Made by a program: the position numbers and the translations under genes. Of a stretch of 64,000 nt of DNA, positions 39,206 to 47,421 are shown one piece after another. Numbering within the stretch: position 1 is the first letter of the stretch; each line of letters starts with the position of its first letter. This stretch comes from Vreelandella populi (GTDB taxonomy: Bacteria; Pseudomonadota; Gammaproteobacteria; Pseudomonadales; Halomonadaceae): positions 1 to 64,000 of the forward strand of contig NZ_RZHE01000004.1 of the NCBI RefSeq assembly GCF_003989825.1, written 5' to 3'. The notes below the pieces were generated by a model. The model saw nothing but the letters and a program-made list of their open reading frames with translations. It made no database searches and was not told the DNA's origin.

Positions 39206-39733
39206 CTAACTTCCACTGCCATGCAGCCATACCGGAGTGCCCGGCAAAGCACACTCGAAAAGATGCAGAAGATCCTGATTACGCATACGAATACAGCCAT
39301 GGGAAGCCGGCTTACCCATGGGTTGATCCGGCGGCGTACCGTGCAAATAGATGTAGCGACGCTGGGAATCAACCTGACCGCCACGATTGACGCCTTTTTC
39401 CAGCCCACAAAGCCATAAAATGCGCGTCAGAATCCAGTCACGTTCTGGATGGGCACTGGCCAACGCTTCGGAAAAGACTTCGCCGGTCCAGCGGCGGCCG
39501 CGGAACACCACATTTTCAGGCAAGCCATCGCCAATGGATGCTCGAACGTAATGCCAGCCATGGGGAGTCCGACCGCTACCCTCCTGCTGACCAACGCCTG
39601 CCTCGCCGGATGAGATATCACACTCAAAGAGCATTTCACGCCCCTGCCACCAGCGTAGCTTCTGCTGTTCAATGTCGATCTCGACCCACCCATCCTGAGA
39701 GGGCGGCAACTCAGCTAACGTGGGCGTTCGCAT
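39206..39733 (-). CDS. Signal-less YkuD-domain protein, probable cytoplasmic L,D-carboxypeptidase
   Basis: YkuD (L,D-transpeptidase) fold with the active-site block HGTPPDQPMGKPASHGCIRM: His131, His145 and nucleophile Cys147. The 175-residue product has no signal peptide, membrane anchor or LysM domain, unlike periplasmic transpeptidases. The signal-less ElsL protein of Acinetobacter is a cytoplasmic YkuD enzyme that trims recycled tetrapeptides to tripeptides. Co-direction with nagZ (74 nt away) suggests the same recycling role here (inference). The ATG at 39733 follows AGGAG and overlaps the end of psrA by 23 nt. Confidence 0.85.
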   Translation of the reverse strand: MRTPTLAELPPSQDGWVEIDIEQQKLRWWQGREMLFECDISSGEAGVGQQEGSGRTPHGWHYVRASIGDGLPENVVFRGRRWTGEVFSEALASAHPERDWILTRILWLCGLEKGVNRGGQVDSQRRYIYLHGTPPDQPMGKPASHGCIRMRNQDLLHLFECALPGTPVWLHGSGS

Positions 39734-40388
39734 GGTGCTCCTCATTGATGTCAGGTGGTAAAGGGGCGTTCATGGCAGCAACGACAACTGGCCGCAGGCG
39801 TCGTACCAGATCACGCACAGTCACCTGTTCCTGATAGTCTTTGGAAGCGATGTCACGCAAGGCGTCCAGGCCCGATAAGGTAAAAATAACCGTACCCAGC
39901 ATGAAGTGCAGCCGCCAGAAACGTTCGGCATCGGGCAAATCCGGTGTAGCCTTGCGCACAAGCTCAGTAAAGCGGGTGAATACATCGCCATACTGCTCCT
40001 GAATATGCCGCCGCAAATGCCCCTGGGCCTGGCTATAGGCCAAACCAAGCAAGCGCATAAACACCTTCAGGCTATTGCGTTCAGCTGGCACGGCCAGCAC
40101 CGTGCTTGCCATGGTTTCAAGCAATTCTTCAAGCGGAATAGTGCTGTCTGCATAGCGGCTTTCAAGTTCATCAAGGGCGCTATGAAAACGCTGGGTAAAG
40201 GGATCTAGGTAGCGTGAAAAAACCGCCTGAATAAGCGCCTTCTTAGAACCGAAATGATAGTTCACAGCGGCCAGATTCACTCGCGCCTTACTAGTGATGT
40301 TTCGCAGCGACGTTTCGGCAAAACCACGCTCTGCAAACAGCACTTCGGCGGTATCCAGAATGCGTGACACCGTATCAGATTGTGCCAT
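39711..40388 (-). CDS. psrA: TetR-family regulator PsrA
   Basis: Fatty-acid-responsive TetR repressor/activator, 225 residues. The N-terminal helix-turn-helix (ILDTAEVLFAERGFAETSLRNITSKARVNLAAVNYHFGSKKALIQAVF) is almost the classic Pseudomonas PsrA sequence. The C-terminal ligand domain has a PsrA-like hydrophobic pattern (FMLGTVIFTLSGLDALRDI). In Pseudomonas PsrA binds long-chain fatty acids and controls beta-oxidation and its own gene. Divergent from lexA, as in Pseudomonas. A candidate operator lies 14 bp upstream. Confidence 0.9.
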   Translation of the reverse strand: MAQSDTVSRILDTAEVLFAERGFAETSLRNITSKARVNLAAVNYHFGSKKALIQAVFSRYLDPFTQRFHSALDELESRYADSTIPLEELLETMASTVLAVPAERNSLKVFMRLLGLAYSQAQGHLRRHIQEQYGDVFTRFTELVRKATPDLPDAERFWRLHFMLGTVIFTLSGLDALRDIASKDYQEQVTVRDLVRRLRPVVVAAMNAPLPPDINEEHHANAHVS

Positions 40389-40401
40389 TACGGCCTCCGG
40401 A

Positions 40402-40414
40402 GAAACGAGTGTTT
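40402..40414. promoter_or_regulatory. Candidate PsrA operator
   Basis: GAAACGAGTGTTT fits the PsrA palindrome (G/C)AAAC-N2-4-GTTT(G/C) with an N4 spacer; only the final base departs. The position 14-26 bp before the psrA start suits autorepression. Based on known Pseudomonas PsrA sites. Confidence 0.6.
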
Positions 40415-40580
40415 AAAACAAGGCAAAATAGTATGCCATAACACTAGTGTGCTCAATCACAGATATGTGAACGGGCTTTAAAACACCCCAAAGGCTGATT
40501 CGGATAAAATAAACCCACGTAAACTACTGCTATGAGCTTGATAACTTGATTTTTTTATCCATATACTGGACAGAGGAACA

Positions 40581-40600
40581 TACTGTATACTTAAACACAT
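40581..40600. promoter_or_regulatory. LexA (SOS) box before lexA
   Basis: TACTGTATACTTAAACACAT matches the CTG-N10-CAG SOS box with one changed base in the right half (CAC for CAG). It overlaps a possible -10 (TATACT, 40586-40591) and lies 53 bp before the lexA start. A weaker copy, TACTGGACAGAGGAACAT, begins at 40564. Tandem boxes fit LexA autoregulation. Confidence 0.65.
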
Positions 40601-40653
40601 ACTAATCATGCAGGCAGATACCGACTGTCTTTTCATCATTTATGGAGTTTGGT

Positions 40654-41331
40654 ATGTCGCGGCCACTCACAGCACGTCAACAGAATGTTTTTGATTTTAT
40701 CGTAAAGACCATGGGTGAGCTCGGCTACCCGCCCACGCGCGCTGAGATCGCCAAGGCCCTTGGGTTCCGCTCACCCAATGCTGCTGAAGAGCATTTGCGC
40801 GCGCTGGAACGCAAAGGCGTTATTCGCATTATTCGCAATACTTCTCGAGGGATTCGTCTGCCCAATCAGGAAGTCCATGAAGTAAGCGAAACTCCTGCCC
40901 CTACTACCCTGCATAGCAGCGAACTACCGCCTGTCGGATTACCGGTCATTGGTGAAGTTGCGGCAGGCAACCCTATTCTTGCCGCTGAGCATATTGATCG
41001 CTACTGCCCGCTGCCTGCAGAGTACTTCACGCCCAAAGCAGACTACCTGCTACGTGTGCGCGGATTATCCATGAAGGATGTGGGTATTCTGGAGGGCGAC
41101 CTGTTGGCCGTGCACCGTACCGAGCGCGTTCGAGATGGTCAGATCGTGGTAGCCCGGATAGAAGATGAGGTGACCGTCAAACGCTTCAAGCGACAGGGTC
41201 ATCAGGTGACGCTGATTGCCGAAAACCCTGATTTTGCGCCGATTGAAATTGACCTGCGCACCCAATCGCTGGATATCGAAGGCGTGGGCGTGGGTGTTAT
41301 TCGCGGCGGGAGTGGCCAGGCGCTCGGCTAG
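40654..41331 (+). CDS. lexA: LexA repressor
   Basis: SOS regulator, 225 residues. N-terminal winged helix-turn-helix ([30 protein letters not shown]). The autocleavage bond is Ala104-Gly105 and the catalytic pair is Ser139 and Lys176. The ATG at 40654 follows TGGAG; an upstream in-frame start at 40642 is less likely. SOS-like boxes precede it. Divergent from psrA. Some halophile lexA genes are followed by sulA-like cell division genes, but none is here. Confidence 0.97.
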   Translation: MSRPLTARQQNVFDFIVKTMGELGYPPTRAEIAKALGFRSPNAAEEHLRALERKGVIRIIRNTSRGIRLPNQEVHEVSETPAPTTLHSSELPPVGLPVIGEVAAGNPILAAEHIDRYCPLPAEYFTPKADYLLRVRGLSMKDVGILEGDLLAVHRTERVRDGQIVVARIEDEVTVKRFKRQGHQVTLIAENPDFAPIEIDLRTQSLDIEGVGVGVIRGGSGQALG

Positions 41332-41370
41332 TCGTCAGACCCGCGCCAGCCAGCACAGCCGTATTAAATG

Positions 41371-41410
41371 CAACAGGCGGGTAGTCACGTTAAGTGCTAC
41401 CCGCCTGTTG
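41371..41410. terminator. Hairpin between lexA and purU
   Basis: Perfect 14-bp stem CAACAGGCGGGTAG/CTACCCGCCTGTTG (41371-41384 with 41397-41410) with a 12-nt loop that itself contains CAC/GTG. It sits between convergent lexA and purU. Neither side has a clean T-run, so it may act as a 3' end stabiliser or a weak bidirectional terminator. Confidence 0.5.
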
Positions 41411-41459
41411 CGTTAAGCCCGCCAAGGTTTTAATCACCCCAGCCGGTTATGCTATCTAA

Positions 41460-42314
41460 CTAGCTGAAGACCACCGTCTTGTTACCATGAATCAGCACGC
41501 GATCTTCCAGGTGCCAACGTAACCCACGCGCCAACACTGCCTTTTCCACGTCGCGACCAAAACGCACCAGATCGGTCGGCGTATGACAGTGGCTCACCCG
41601 GTGAATATCCTGCTCAATAATCGGCCCGGCATCCAGCTCTTCGGTCACGTAATGACAGGTTGCGCCGATCAGTTTCACACCGCGCTCAAAAGCCTGGTGA
41701 TAGGGCTTGGCACCGGCAAATGATGGCAAGAAGCTGTGATGGATATTGATGACCTGTCCGGCGTATCGCTGGCATAACGCCGGCGGCAGGATTTGCATAT
41801 AGCGGGCCAGCACTACGCAATCCGCGCGTGCCATATCAATGTGTTCCTGAACCGCAGCAAACGATGCCTGCTTGTTAGCCGGGTCAACCGGCACATGGTG
41901 ATAAGGAATGCCATACCACTCGGCAATCGAGCGCATATCTTCATGGTTGGAAATAACACTGACAATGTCGCAATCAAGTTCCCCAGCCTGCCAGCGATAA
42001 AGCAGGTCCACTAAGCAATGAGATTCGCGAGACACCATCAGCACGACTCGACGGCGCTGTTGGGTATCCACCAGCGCCCACTGCATGGTGAACTCCCGAG
42101 CAATAGGCTCAAAGGCGGTGCGCAGCGTTTCTGCTGACATGCTGAGCGAGTCCGCCAATATCTCATAACGCATGAAAAAACGTCCCGTTTGCAGGTCCGA
42201 GTGCTGGCTGGCTTCTGTGATCGAGCCGCCCTGCTGGGCAATAAAACTGGATACACGGGCAACAATCCCCACCTGATCTGGGCAGGAGACGACTAAACGA
42301 TAATAGTGGGACAT
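41460..42314 (-). CDS. purU: Formyltetrahydrofolate deformylase
   Basis: Hydrolyses 10-formyl-THF to THF and formate, balancing one-carbon pools and supplying formate for PurT. N-terminal ACT domain (about 1-80; CPDQVGIVARVSSFIAQQGGSITEASQHSD) and a C-terminal formyltransferase fold (NIHHSFLPSFAGAKPYHQAFERGVKLIGATCHYVTEELDAGPIIEQD). The ATG at 42314 (284 residues) fits family length and has AGAG upstream; in-frame ATGs at 42332 and 42347 and the first codon at 42365 are alternatives. Divergent from the RNase J gene. Confidence 0.93.
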   Translation of the reverse strand: MSHYYRLVVSCPDQVGIVARVSSFIAQQGGSITEASQHSDLQTGRFFMRYEILADSLSMSAETLRTAFEPIAREFTMQWALVDTQQRRRVVLMVSRESHCLVDLLYRWQAGELDCDIVSVISNHEDMRSIAEWYGIPYHHVPVDPANKQASFAAVQEHIDMARADCVVLARYMQILPPALCQRYAGQVINIHHSFLPSFAGAKPYHQAFERGVKLIGATCHYVTEELDAGPIIEQDIHRVSHCHTPTDLVRFGRDVEKAVLARGLRWHLEDRVLIHGNKTVVFS

Positions 42315-42453
42315 GACAGGTGCTCTTGACATAGTTACTTTTGACATAGTGCAACGGCACAGCAAAAACCTGACTGATGACGCCGTCGTAAAATAGAACG
42401 ACTAGTGTACCGGAAGCGCTTTCGTGAAGCATCGTTATCAAACGTTGTGATCA

Positions 42454-42482
42454 TTGTTCGAAGCCCCTGCCTTCCGTATAGT
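42454..42482 (+). promoter_or_regulatory. Candidate promoter of the RNase J gene
   Basis: Plus-strand -35 TTGTTC (42454-42459), 17-bp spacer, -10 TATAGT (42477-42482). Transcription would begin near 42489, about 26 nt before the RNase J start, with a short leader and no clear Shine-Dalgarno. Confidence 0.45.
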
Positions 42483-42514
42483 TGAGGCATTACTTTTTAG
42501 GCTTTTCATAACTG

Positions 42515-44179
42515 ATGCATCCACCACGCGTTCAACTTCGTCCCCGTCGCCGACCTCCCTTGCGCCTACTGCCGCTGGGTGGGTGTGGTGAAATTGGTAT
42601 GAATCTAACGCTGTATGGATACAACGATCATTGGATCGCTGTCGACTGCGGCATGATGATTCGCCAGGATCTGCCCAACTCACCTCTTCAAGTGCCCAAC
42701 CTGGAGACAGCTGATGCCCTCAACATCACACCACAAGCGCTGTTTATCACCCACGGTCATGAAGACCATATAGGTGCAGTTGCCTGGCTTTGGCCCAAGT
42801 GGAACTGCCCCATCTATGCCACACCACTAGCCGCCGGTTTACTACGCCTGAAGTTTGCCGAACATCAATTAAGCAGTGCCGCCATCAAGGTTATCGAGCT
42901 GGGTGAAGCCAGAGAAAGCGCCCCTTTTACTGTGCGCTACCTGCCTCTCACCCATTCGATTCCCGAAAGCTGCGCACTCATGATGCTGATTGGCGAGTAC
43001 CGCGTGTTGCATACAGGCGATTGGAAACTGGACCCCGAGCCAATGATTGGCGCCCCTATTAACGCCAGCCACTTTCAAGCGTTAGCGCCGGTTGACTTGC
43101 TGGTTGGCGACTCCACCAATGCGCCGATGCCAGGTCATTCGGGCAGCGAGGGTGATGTTGCCCGGGCACTTGCCAAAACACTGAGTCAGTGCGAGGGACG
43201 TGTCGTCGTTTCCTGCTTTGCCAGTAATCTGGCGCGAGTACTGGCAATTGGGCAGGCTGCCCAACAGTGCGGCCGGCGCATTAGCTTAATGGGCCGTTCC
43301 ATGGAACGCATGGTCAGCATTGCCCGGGGCCTTGGCTATCTGGATGACCTACCGGCTTTAGTGCCCCCGCACGATCTGGGCTATTTACCCCCCGATGAAG
43401 TTGTCATCATTGCTACCGGCAGCCAGGGAGAGCCACGCGCGGCACTTCAACGTCTTGCTCAGGGCAGGCACCCGTTTATCGAACTGGAACCTGGCGATAA
43501 CGTTATTTTTTCTGCCAAGGTTATTCCTGGCAATGAGCGCCCTATTGAGCAGCTTAAAAAACGCCTTACCCAGCTTGGGGTGAGCATTTTTGATGAAGCC
43601 AATCACCCTGAGCTGCATGCGACCGGCCACCCTGCCCAGGAAGAATTAAATAAGTTTTATCAGTGGGTAAGGCCCAAGCACCTTATCCCCGTGCATGGCG
43701 AAGCCCGTCATCAACAGGCGCATCAGGAAATTGCCCAGGCTTTAAACATTAATGCCCCTCTGGCGCCCGTGAATGGCGACATGCTGGTGCTGGATGGTCA
43801 GGGGCTAACTTGTGAAGCCCGCTATCCTCAACCGCCCTGCATTATCAATCAGAACAACGTGGTGGCACACCCAGGATTAGATAATACTAAGGCGACAGCG
43901 CGCCGGGGCAGCTTATACCTTGCCCTCCCCGTCACTGCCAGTGAGACAGGCTGGTGGCGTATCGGCCGCCTGATGCTGGATAGCAGTAGCGCGAGCCCAC
44001 TGGACGAAGACAGCTTCAGTGAGTGGTTGGATGATCAATTAGAAGAAATCGAGGCCGAAACCCTGGCGGATTTACGCTTTGCACTTCAACCGCGCTTAAT
44101 TCACTGGCTGACAGAACATATGCAGCATATGCCCGAGGTGCATTTACAGATCATGGCAGCTGAAGCGCCCACCGCCTGA
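42515..44179 (+). CDS. RNase J family ribonuclease (beta-CASP metallo-beta-lactamase)
   Basis: Zinc-dependent endo/5'-exoribonuclease type protein of 554 residues. The metallo-beta-lactamase core shows H80, H82, D84 and H85 in THGHEDHIG, then LTHSIPES, HTGDWKLD and DSTNAPMPG. The beta-CASP region has FASNLAR and the late PVHGE motif, followed by a C-terminal domain. RNase J is typical of Firmicutes and many other bacteria but not of model gammaproteobacteria such as E. coli, which rely on RNase E. Its role here beside an expected RNase E is unknown. No strong ribosome site is seen before 42515. Confidence 0.9.
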   Translation: MHPPRVQLRPRRRPPLRLLPLGGCGEIGMNLTLYGYNDHWIAVDCGMMIRQDLPNSPLQVPNLETADALNITPQALFITHGHEDHIGAVAWLWPKWNCPIYATPLAAGLLRLKFAEHQLSSAAIKVIELGEARESAPFTVRYLPLTHSIPESCALMMLIGEYRVLHTGDWKLDPEPMIGAPINASHFQALAPVDLLVGDSTNAPMPGHSGSEGDVARALAKTLSQCEGRVVVSCFASNLARVLAIGQAAQQCGRRISLMGRSMERMVSIARGLGYLDDLPALVPPHDLGYLPPDEVVIIATGSQGEPRAALQRLAQGRHPFIELEPGDNVIFSAKVIPGNERPIEQLKKRLTQLGVSIFDEANHPELHATGHPAQEELNKFYQWVRPKHLIPVHGEARHQQAHQEIAQALNINAPLAPVNGDMLVLDGQGLTCEARYPQPPCIINQNNVVAHPGLDNTKATARRGSLYLALPVTASETGWWRIGRLMLDSSSASPLDEDSFSEWLDDQLEEIEAETLADLRFALQPRLIHWLTEHMQHMPEVHLQIMAAEAPTA

Positions 44180-44211
44180 CCATAATCAGCCAACTGGCCA
44201 GGCGGCAAGCA

Positions 44212-44667
44212 CTACGCCCAGCGGGCGGCATCCTGCATATCGGTTGTACGCTCTTTTACCCAGTACTCGCCATTGGAGGAGTGCTCTTTTTTCCAGAAAG
44301 GTGCCTGGGTTTTTAGAAAATCCATGATGAAGTCACAGGCTTCAAACGCCTCACGACGATGGGCACTGGCGACCAGTACGCGAACAATTGGGTCACCGGG
44401 TGTCAGGTATCCTACTCGATGAACGATATATACCGCCTGTAACGACCAGCGCTGCCAAGCCTCTTCACCAATACGCTCCAAAGTACGCTCAGTCATGCCT
44501 GGGTAGTGCTCAAGGGTCAGGCCCGTGACATCAGGCGTTTCATTGAAGTCACGCACCAGCCCTGTAAAGCTTACAACCGCGCCAATATCCGTTCGTTGTG
44601 CCAGCGTTTGTTCATAGCCATCCAGCAAAGAAAACGGCGCTGACTGAATACGCACCTGGATATTCAT
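44212..44667 (-). CDS. moaE: Molybdopterin synthase catalytic subunit MoaE
   Basis: Large subunit that, with MoaD, inserts the dithiolene sulfurs into precursor Z to make molybdopterin. Features: VSFTGLVRDFNETPDVTGLTLEHYPGM, YIVHRVGYLTPGDPIVRVLVASAHRREAFEACDFIMD and the conserved Lys region PFWKKE. 151 residues, normal length. Starts 3 nt after the moaC-moaD fusion stop, so MoaD and MoaE parts are made together. It converges with the RNase J gene. Confidence 0.95.
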   Translation of the reverse strand: MNIQVRIQSAPFSLLDGYEQTLAQRTDIGAVVSFTGLVRDFNETPDVTGLTLEHYPGMTERTLERIGEEAWQRWSLQAVYIVHRVGYLTPGDPIVRVLVASAHRREAFEACDFIMDFLKTQAPFWKKEHSSNGEYWVKERTTDMQDAARWA

Positions 44668-44670
44668 GGT

Positions 44671-45471
44671 TCAGCCTCCTGTCACCGGCGGAAAAAAGGC
44701 CACTTCGTCTTCATCGGTAATGCGCGCGGCATCATTGGCCATTACCTGATTGATCGCACAAAGCGTTCGCTGATCAGAAAGTACGCTAAAACGTCGGTCT
44801 TGTTGACTCAACGCCATCTTTAAACCGGCAATATCCCGACTGGGTACCTGCTTCAGATCCAGCACAGTGTCGCTTGCTCCAACCCGTTCACGCAACTCCG
44901 CTAGAAACTTGACCCGAACGCAAGGTGAAGCGCAGCGCTCACCCAGCGTCACTTCCCCGGTAGCACCTTCGCCTGTCACGATTGGCGCGGCCCTTGATGG
45001 CTCACGCTGATAATCGCCTCGCATGCCGCCCTGCTTACTTTCAAGCTGAACTGCTTCGATTCGCATGCCCTTATCCACGGCTTTACACATATCGTAAAGG
45101 GTCAGGCACGCAACGGAGACTGCCGTCAGCGCTTCCATTTCAACGCCAGTACGCCCGTTTAGACGACATAGTGCTGTCACCTTAACGCAGCCCGCCTCAT
45201 GATCAATATCAAATTCAACCGACACCTTGGAAAGCGCCAGCGCATGACACAGAGGAATCAGCTCATGGGTACGCTTGGCAGCCTGAATACCTGCGATACG
45301 TGCTGTGGCAATCACATCACCCTTGGGCAGCTTGCCATCGCTTAGCAGCTTGAGCGTTTCAGGCTGCATCATGATCCGCCCGGACGCCACGGCTTCACGG
45401 CGGGTTTCCTGTTTATTGCCAACATCGACCATGTTAGCTTCACCACGTGTATTGAGGTGGGTTAGCTGCAT
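44671..45471 (-). CDS. Fused MoaC-MoaD protein (cyclic pyranopterin monophosphate synthase / MPT synthase small subunit)
   Basis: Two molybdopterin enzymes in one chain. The N-terminal MoaC part (about 1-155) has [29 protein letters not shown] and [26 protein letters not shown], covering its active-site Lys, His, Glu and Asp. A linker of about 25 residues follows. The C-terminal MoaD part (about 182-266) is a ubiquitin-like fold ending in the essential Gly-Gly needed for thiocarboxylate activation by MoeB. The ATG at 45471 ([17 protein letters not shown]) matches the usual MoaC start; the frame is open to 45486. It lies 4 nt after mobB. Confidence 0.92.
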   Translation of the reverse strand: MQLTHLNTRGEANMVDVGNKQETRREAVASGRIMMQPETLKLLSDGKLPKGDVIATARIAGIQAAKRTHELIPLCHALALSKVSVEFDIDHEAGCVKVTALCRLNGRTGVEMEALTAVSVACLTLYDMCKAVDKGMRIEAVQLESKQGGMRGDYQREPSRAAPIVTGEGATGEVTLGERCASPCVRVKFLAELRERVGASDTVLDLKQVPSRDIAGLKMALSQQDRRFSVLSDQRTLCAINQVMANDAARITDEDEVAFFPPVTGG

Positions 45472-45475
45472 GTTG

Positions 45476-46036
45476 TCACTTTTCATTTAAAACCACACTA
45501 TCAGGTTGAGTGCCTACCCACGAAATCACCCAGCGAGTAATCGCTTCAATATCGTTAAGGTCAAGCCTTGCCACATAAGGAGCAAGCGCTATGGGGGAAT
45601 CCTTTTCAAGGGCTGCCGCCTGCAGCATCCCATCCTCAAGCAGAGAAGCATCCCCCACGCCTTCACGGTATAAGGCAAGCTTGGGAATAGGCCATGCCTT
45701 AAAGCCTTCCACAATCACCAAGTCGGGCTGATGATAGTGCATCATGGCCAGTAACGCGTTTAAATCAGGCTCTGACTGGCCGGGCGTTTCCTGCATCAAG
45801 GCATAGCGTTTGCCTGAGGCCACCAGCATAGGGGAAGCGCCTGCACTGCGGAGCTCATAGCTATCTTTGCCGGGCTGATCCACATCAAACTCATGATGGG
45901 CATGCTTGATAACCCCAACGTTCAATCCCACCTGGCGCAAGCGTGGCAGCAGCTGAGTTAAAAGCGTTGTTTTCCCCGTGCCGCTCCAGGCGGCAATACC
46001 CAGTACGGGGAACGCGGTAGCTGTCTCGCTTACCAT
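45476..46036 (-). CDS. mobB: Molybdopterin-guanine dinucleotide biosynthesis adapter MobB
   Basis: GTP-binding P-loop protein assisting MobA in attaching GMP to molybdopterin. Walker A is WSGTGKTT near the N-terminus ([25 protein letters not shown]), with the family [24 protein letters not shown] and [18 protein letters not shown] segments. The ATG at 46036 (186 residues) has an AAGGAG site; the upstream open frame to 46117 is not family-like. First gene of the mobB-moaCD-moaE unit. Confidence 0.93.
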   Translation of the reverse strand: MVSETATAFPVLGIAAWSGTGKTTLLTQLLPRLRQVGLNVGVIKHAHHEFDVDQPGKDSYELRSAGASPMLVASGKRYALMQETPGQSEPDLNALLAMMHYHQPDLVIVEGFKAWPIPKLALYREGVGDASLLEDGMLQAAALEKDSPIALAPYVARLDLNDIEAITRWVISWVGTQPDSVVLNEK

Positions 46037-46097
46037 AAAACGCTCCTTCTGGTTATCATTCGCATTCATTAATTGAGGTGCAATCGTGTAACGGTTG

Positions 46098-47330
46098 TTA
46101 CTCACCCTCTTTTTCAAGCGGTAATAGCCAGTTTAAAGCAATACCTACTAATGCCGCCAAACTCACACCCTGCAGGGTAAACTGCCCGCCGCCAAACTGC
46201 ATCCCACCGATTCCGAAAACAAGAATCAGTGATACCACGACCAGGTTACGCGGTGCCGTGAGCGACTGGCCGGCACGCACCAGCGTATTCATACCCACCA
46301 CGGCGATGGAGCCAAATAGTAATGTCATAATACCGCCCATGACGGGGCCGGGAATGGTTTGCAACAGCGCCCCCAGTTTGCCTACAAAGGCCAGCACGAT
46401 GGCGATAATCGCCGCGACGATCATGTAGTTAGGATTGAAGGCTCGGGTAAGCGTTACTGCGCCGGTCACTTCGGAGTAGGTAGTATTAGGCGGCCCACCA
46501 AACAGTGCAGCGGTTGTGGTAGCTAGGCCATCACCTAGCAGCGTACGGTGTAGGCCGGGTTTTTCCAGATAGTTTTTACGCGTTACCGAGCCAATCGCCA
46601 CCATATCGCCAATATGCTCAACGGCTGGCGCGATCGCGACAGGAATCATGAACAGGATGGCAGCCCAGTGAAAACTTGGCGCGGTAAAGCTTGGCAGCGC
46701 AAGCCAAGCGGCTTCATGCACAGGGGTAAAGTCGACCACTCCCATGATCAGGGCAAGTGCATATCCGGTAACAATCCCCCCCATAATCGGAATCAGGCGC
46801 AGCAAGCCACGTCCAAAAACAGCCAACACCAAAGTAACCAGAAGGCTGGCCATGGACAGAAATATCGCCTGACCATAACCGATAATATCACTGGTTTCAC
46901 CGGTTGCCATGCTGACCGCCACAGGCGCCAGCGCCAAGCCAATCACCATGATGACAGGCCCTACCACGACCGCGGGCAACAAGCGGTTAAGCCAGCCGGT
47001 ACCACGCACGCGAACCGCCTGCGAAATGGCGACATAGACAAGCCCCGAGGCCATCAAGCCGCCCATCGTGGCCGGCACGCCAAAGCTTGCAATGGAGCCC
47101 TGAATGGGCGCAATAAAGGCAAAAGATGAGGCCAGAAATACCGGCACTGCCTTTCGCGTAACCGCATGAAACACCAGCGTACCGGCACCGGCCGTAAACA
47201 GCGCAACGCTTGGGTCAAGCCCCGTGAGCAGCGGCACGAGTACCAGCGCACCAAACGCCACAAACAGCATTTGCGCCCCGGTCAGCAACACCTTTGACCA
47301 GGATTCAGGCCGACTGGCAGCATCATTCAT
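46098..47330 (-). CDS. uraA: Uracil permease, NCS2 family
   Basis: Proton-coupled nucleobase symporter of the inner membrane with about 14 helices, 410 residues. NCS2 features include the segments VFLASSFAFIAPIQ, VEHIGDMVAIGSVTRKNY and GDGLATTTAALFGGPPNTTYSE, the last two carrying substrate-binding Glu. Position just after upp supports uracil as substrate. A strong terminator lies between upp and uraA (47371-47405), so read-through or a separate promoter is needed. Confidence 0.93.
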   Translation of the reverse strand: MNDAASRPESWSKVLLTGAQMLFVAFGALVLVPLLTGLDPSVALFTAGAGTLVFHAVTRKAVPVFLASSFAFIAPIQGSIASFGVPATMGGLMASGLVYVAISQAVRVRGTGWLNRLLPAVVVGPVIMVIGLALAPVAVSMATGETSDIIGYGQAIFLSMASLLVTLVLAVFGRGLLRLIPIMGGIVTGYALALIMGVVDFTPVHEAAWLALPSFTAPSFHWAAILFMIPVAIAPAVEHIGDMVAIGSVTRKNYLEKPGLHRTLLGDGLATTTAALFGGPPNTTYSEVTGAVTLTRAFNPNYMIVAAIIAIVLAFVGKLGALLQTIPGPVMGGIMTLLFGSIAVVGMNTLVRAGQSLTAPRNLVVVSLILVFGIGGMQFGGGQFTLQGVSLAALVGIALNWLLPLEKEGE

Positions 47331-47370
47331 CGTATAACTCCTAGAGGGTTGTTATTCGTATAGAGAAGGC

Positions 47371-47405
47371 AAAAAAATGCCCCCAACGCCGAAGCGTAAG
47401 GGGCA
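47371..47405 (-). terminator. Terminator between upp and uraA
   Basis: On the minus strand: stem TGCCCC/GGGGCA with an inner ACGC/GCGT stem capped by TTCG, followed by seven T (complement of 47371-47377). It begins 17 nt after the upp stop and should cut most transcripts before uraA, making uraA expression lower than upp unless it has its own promoter. Confidence 0.85.
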
Positions 47406-47421
47406 CTATCAGATCAGGTGC

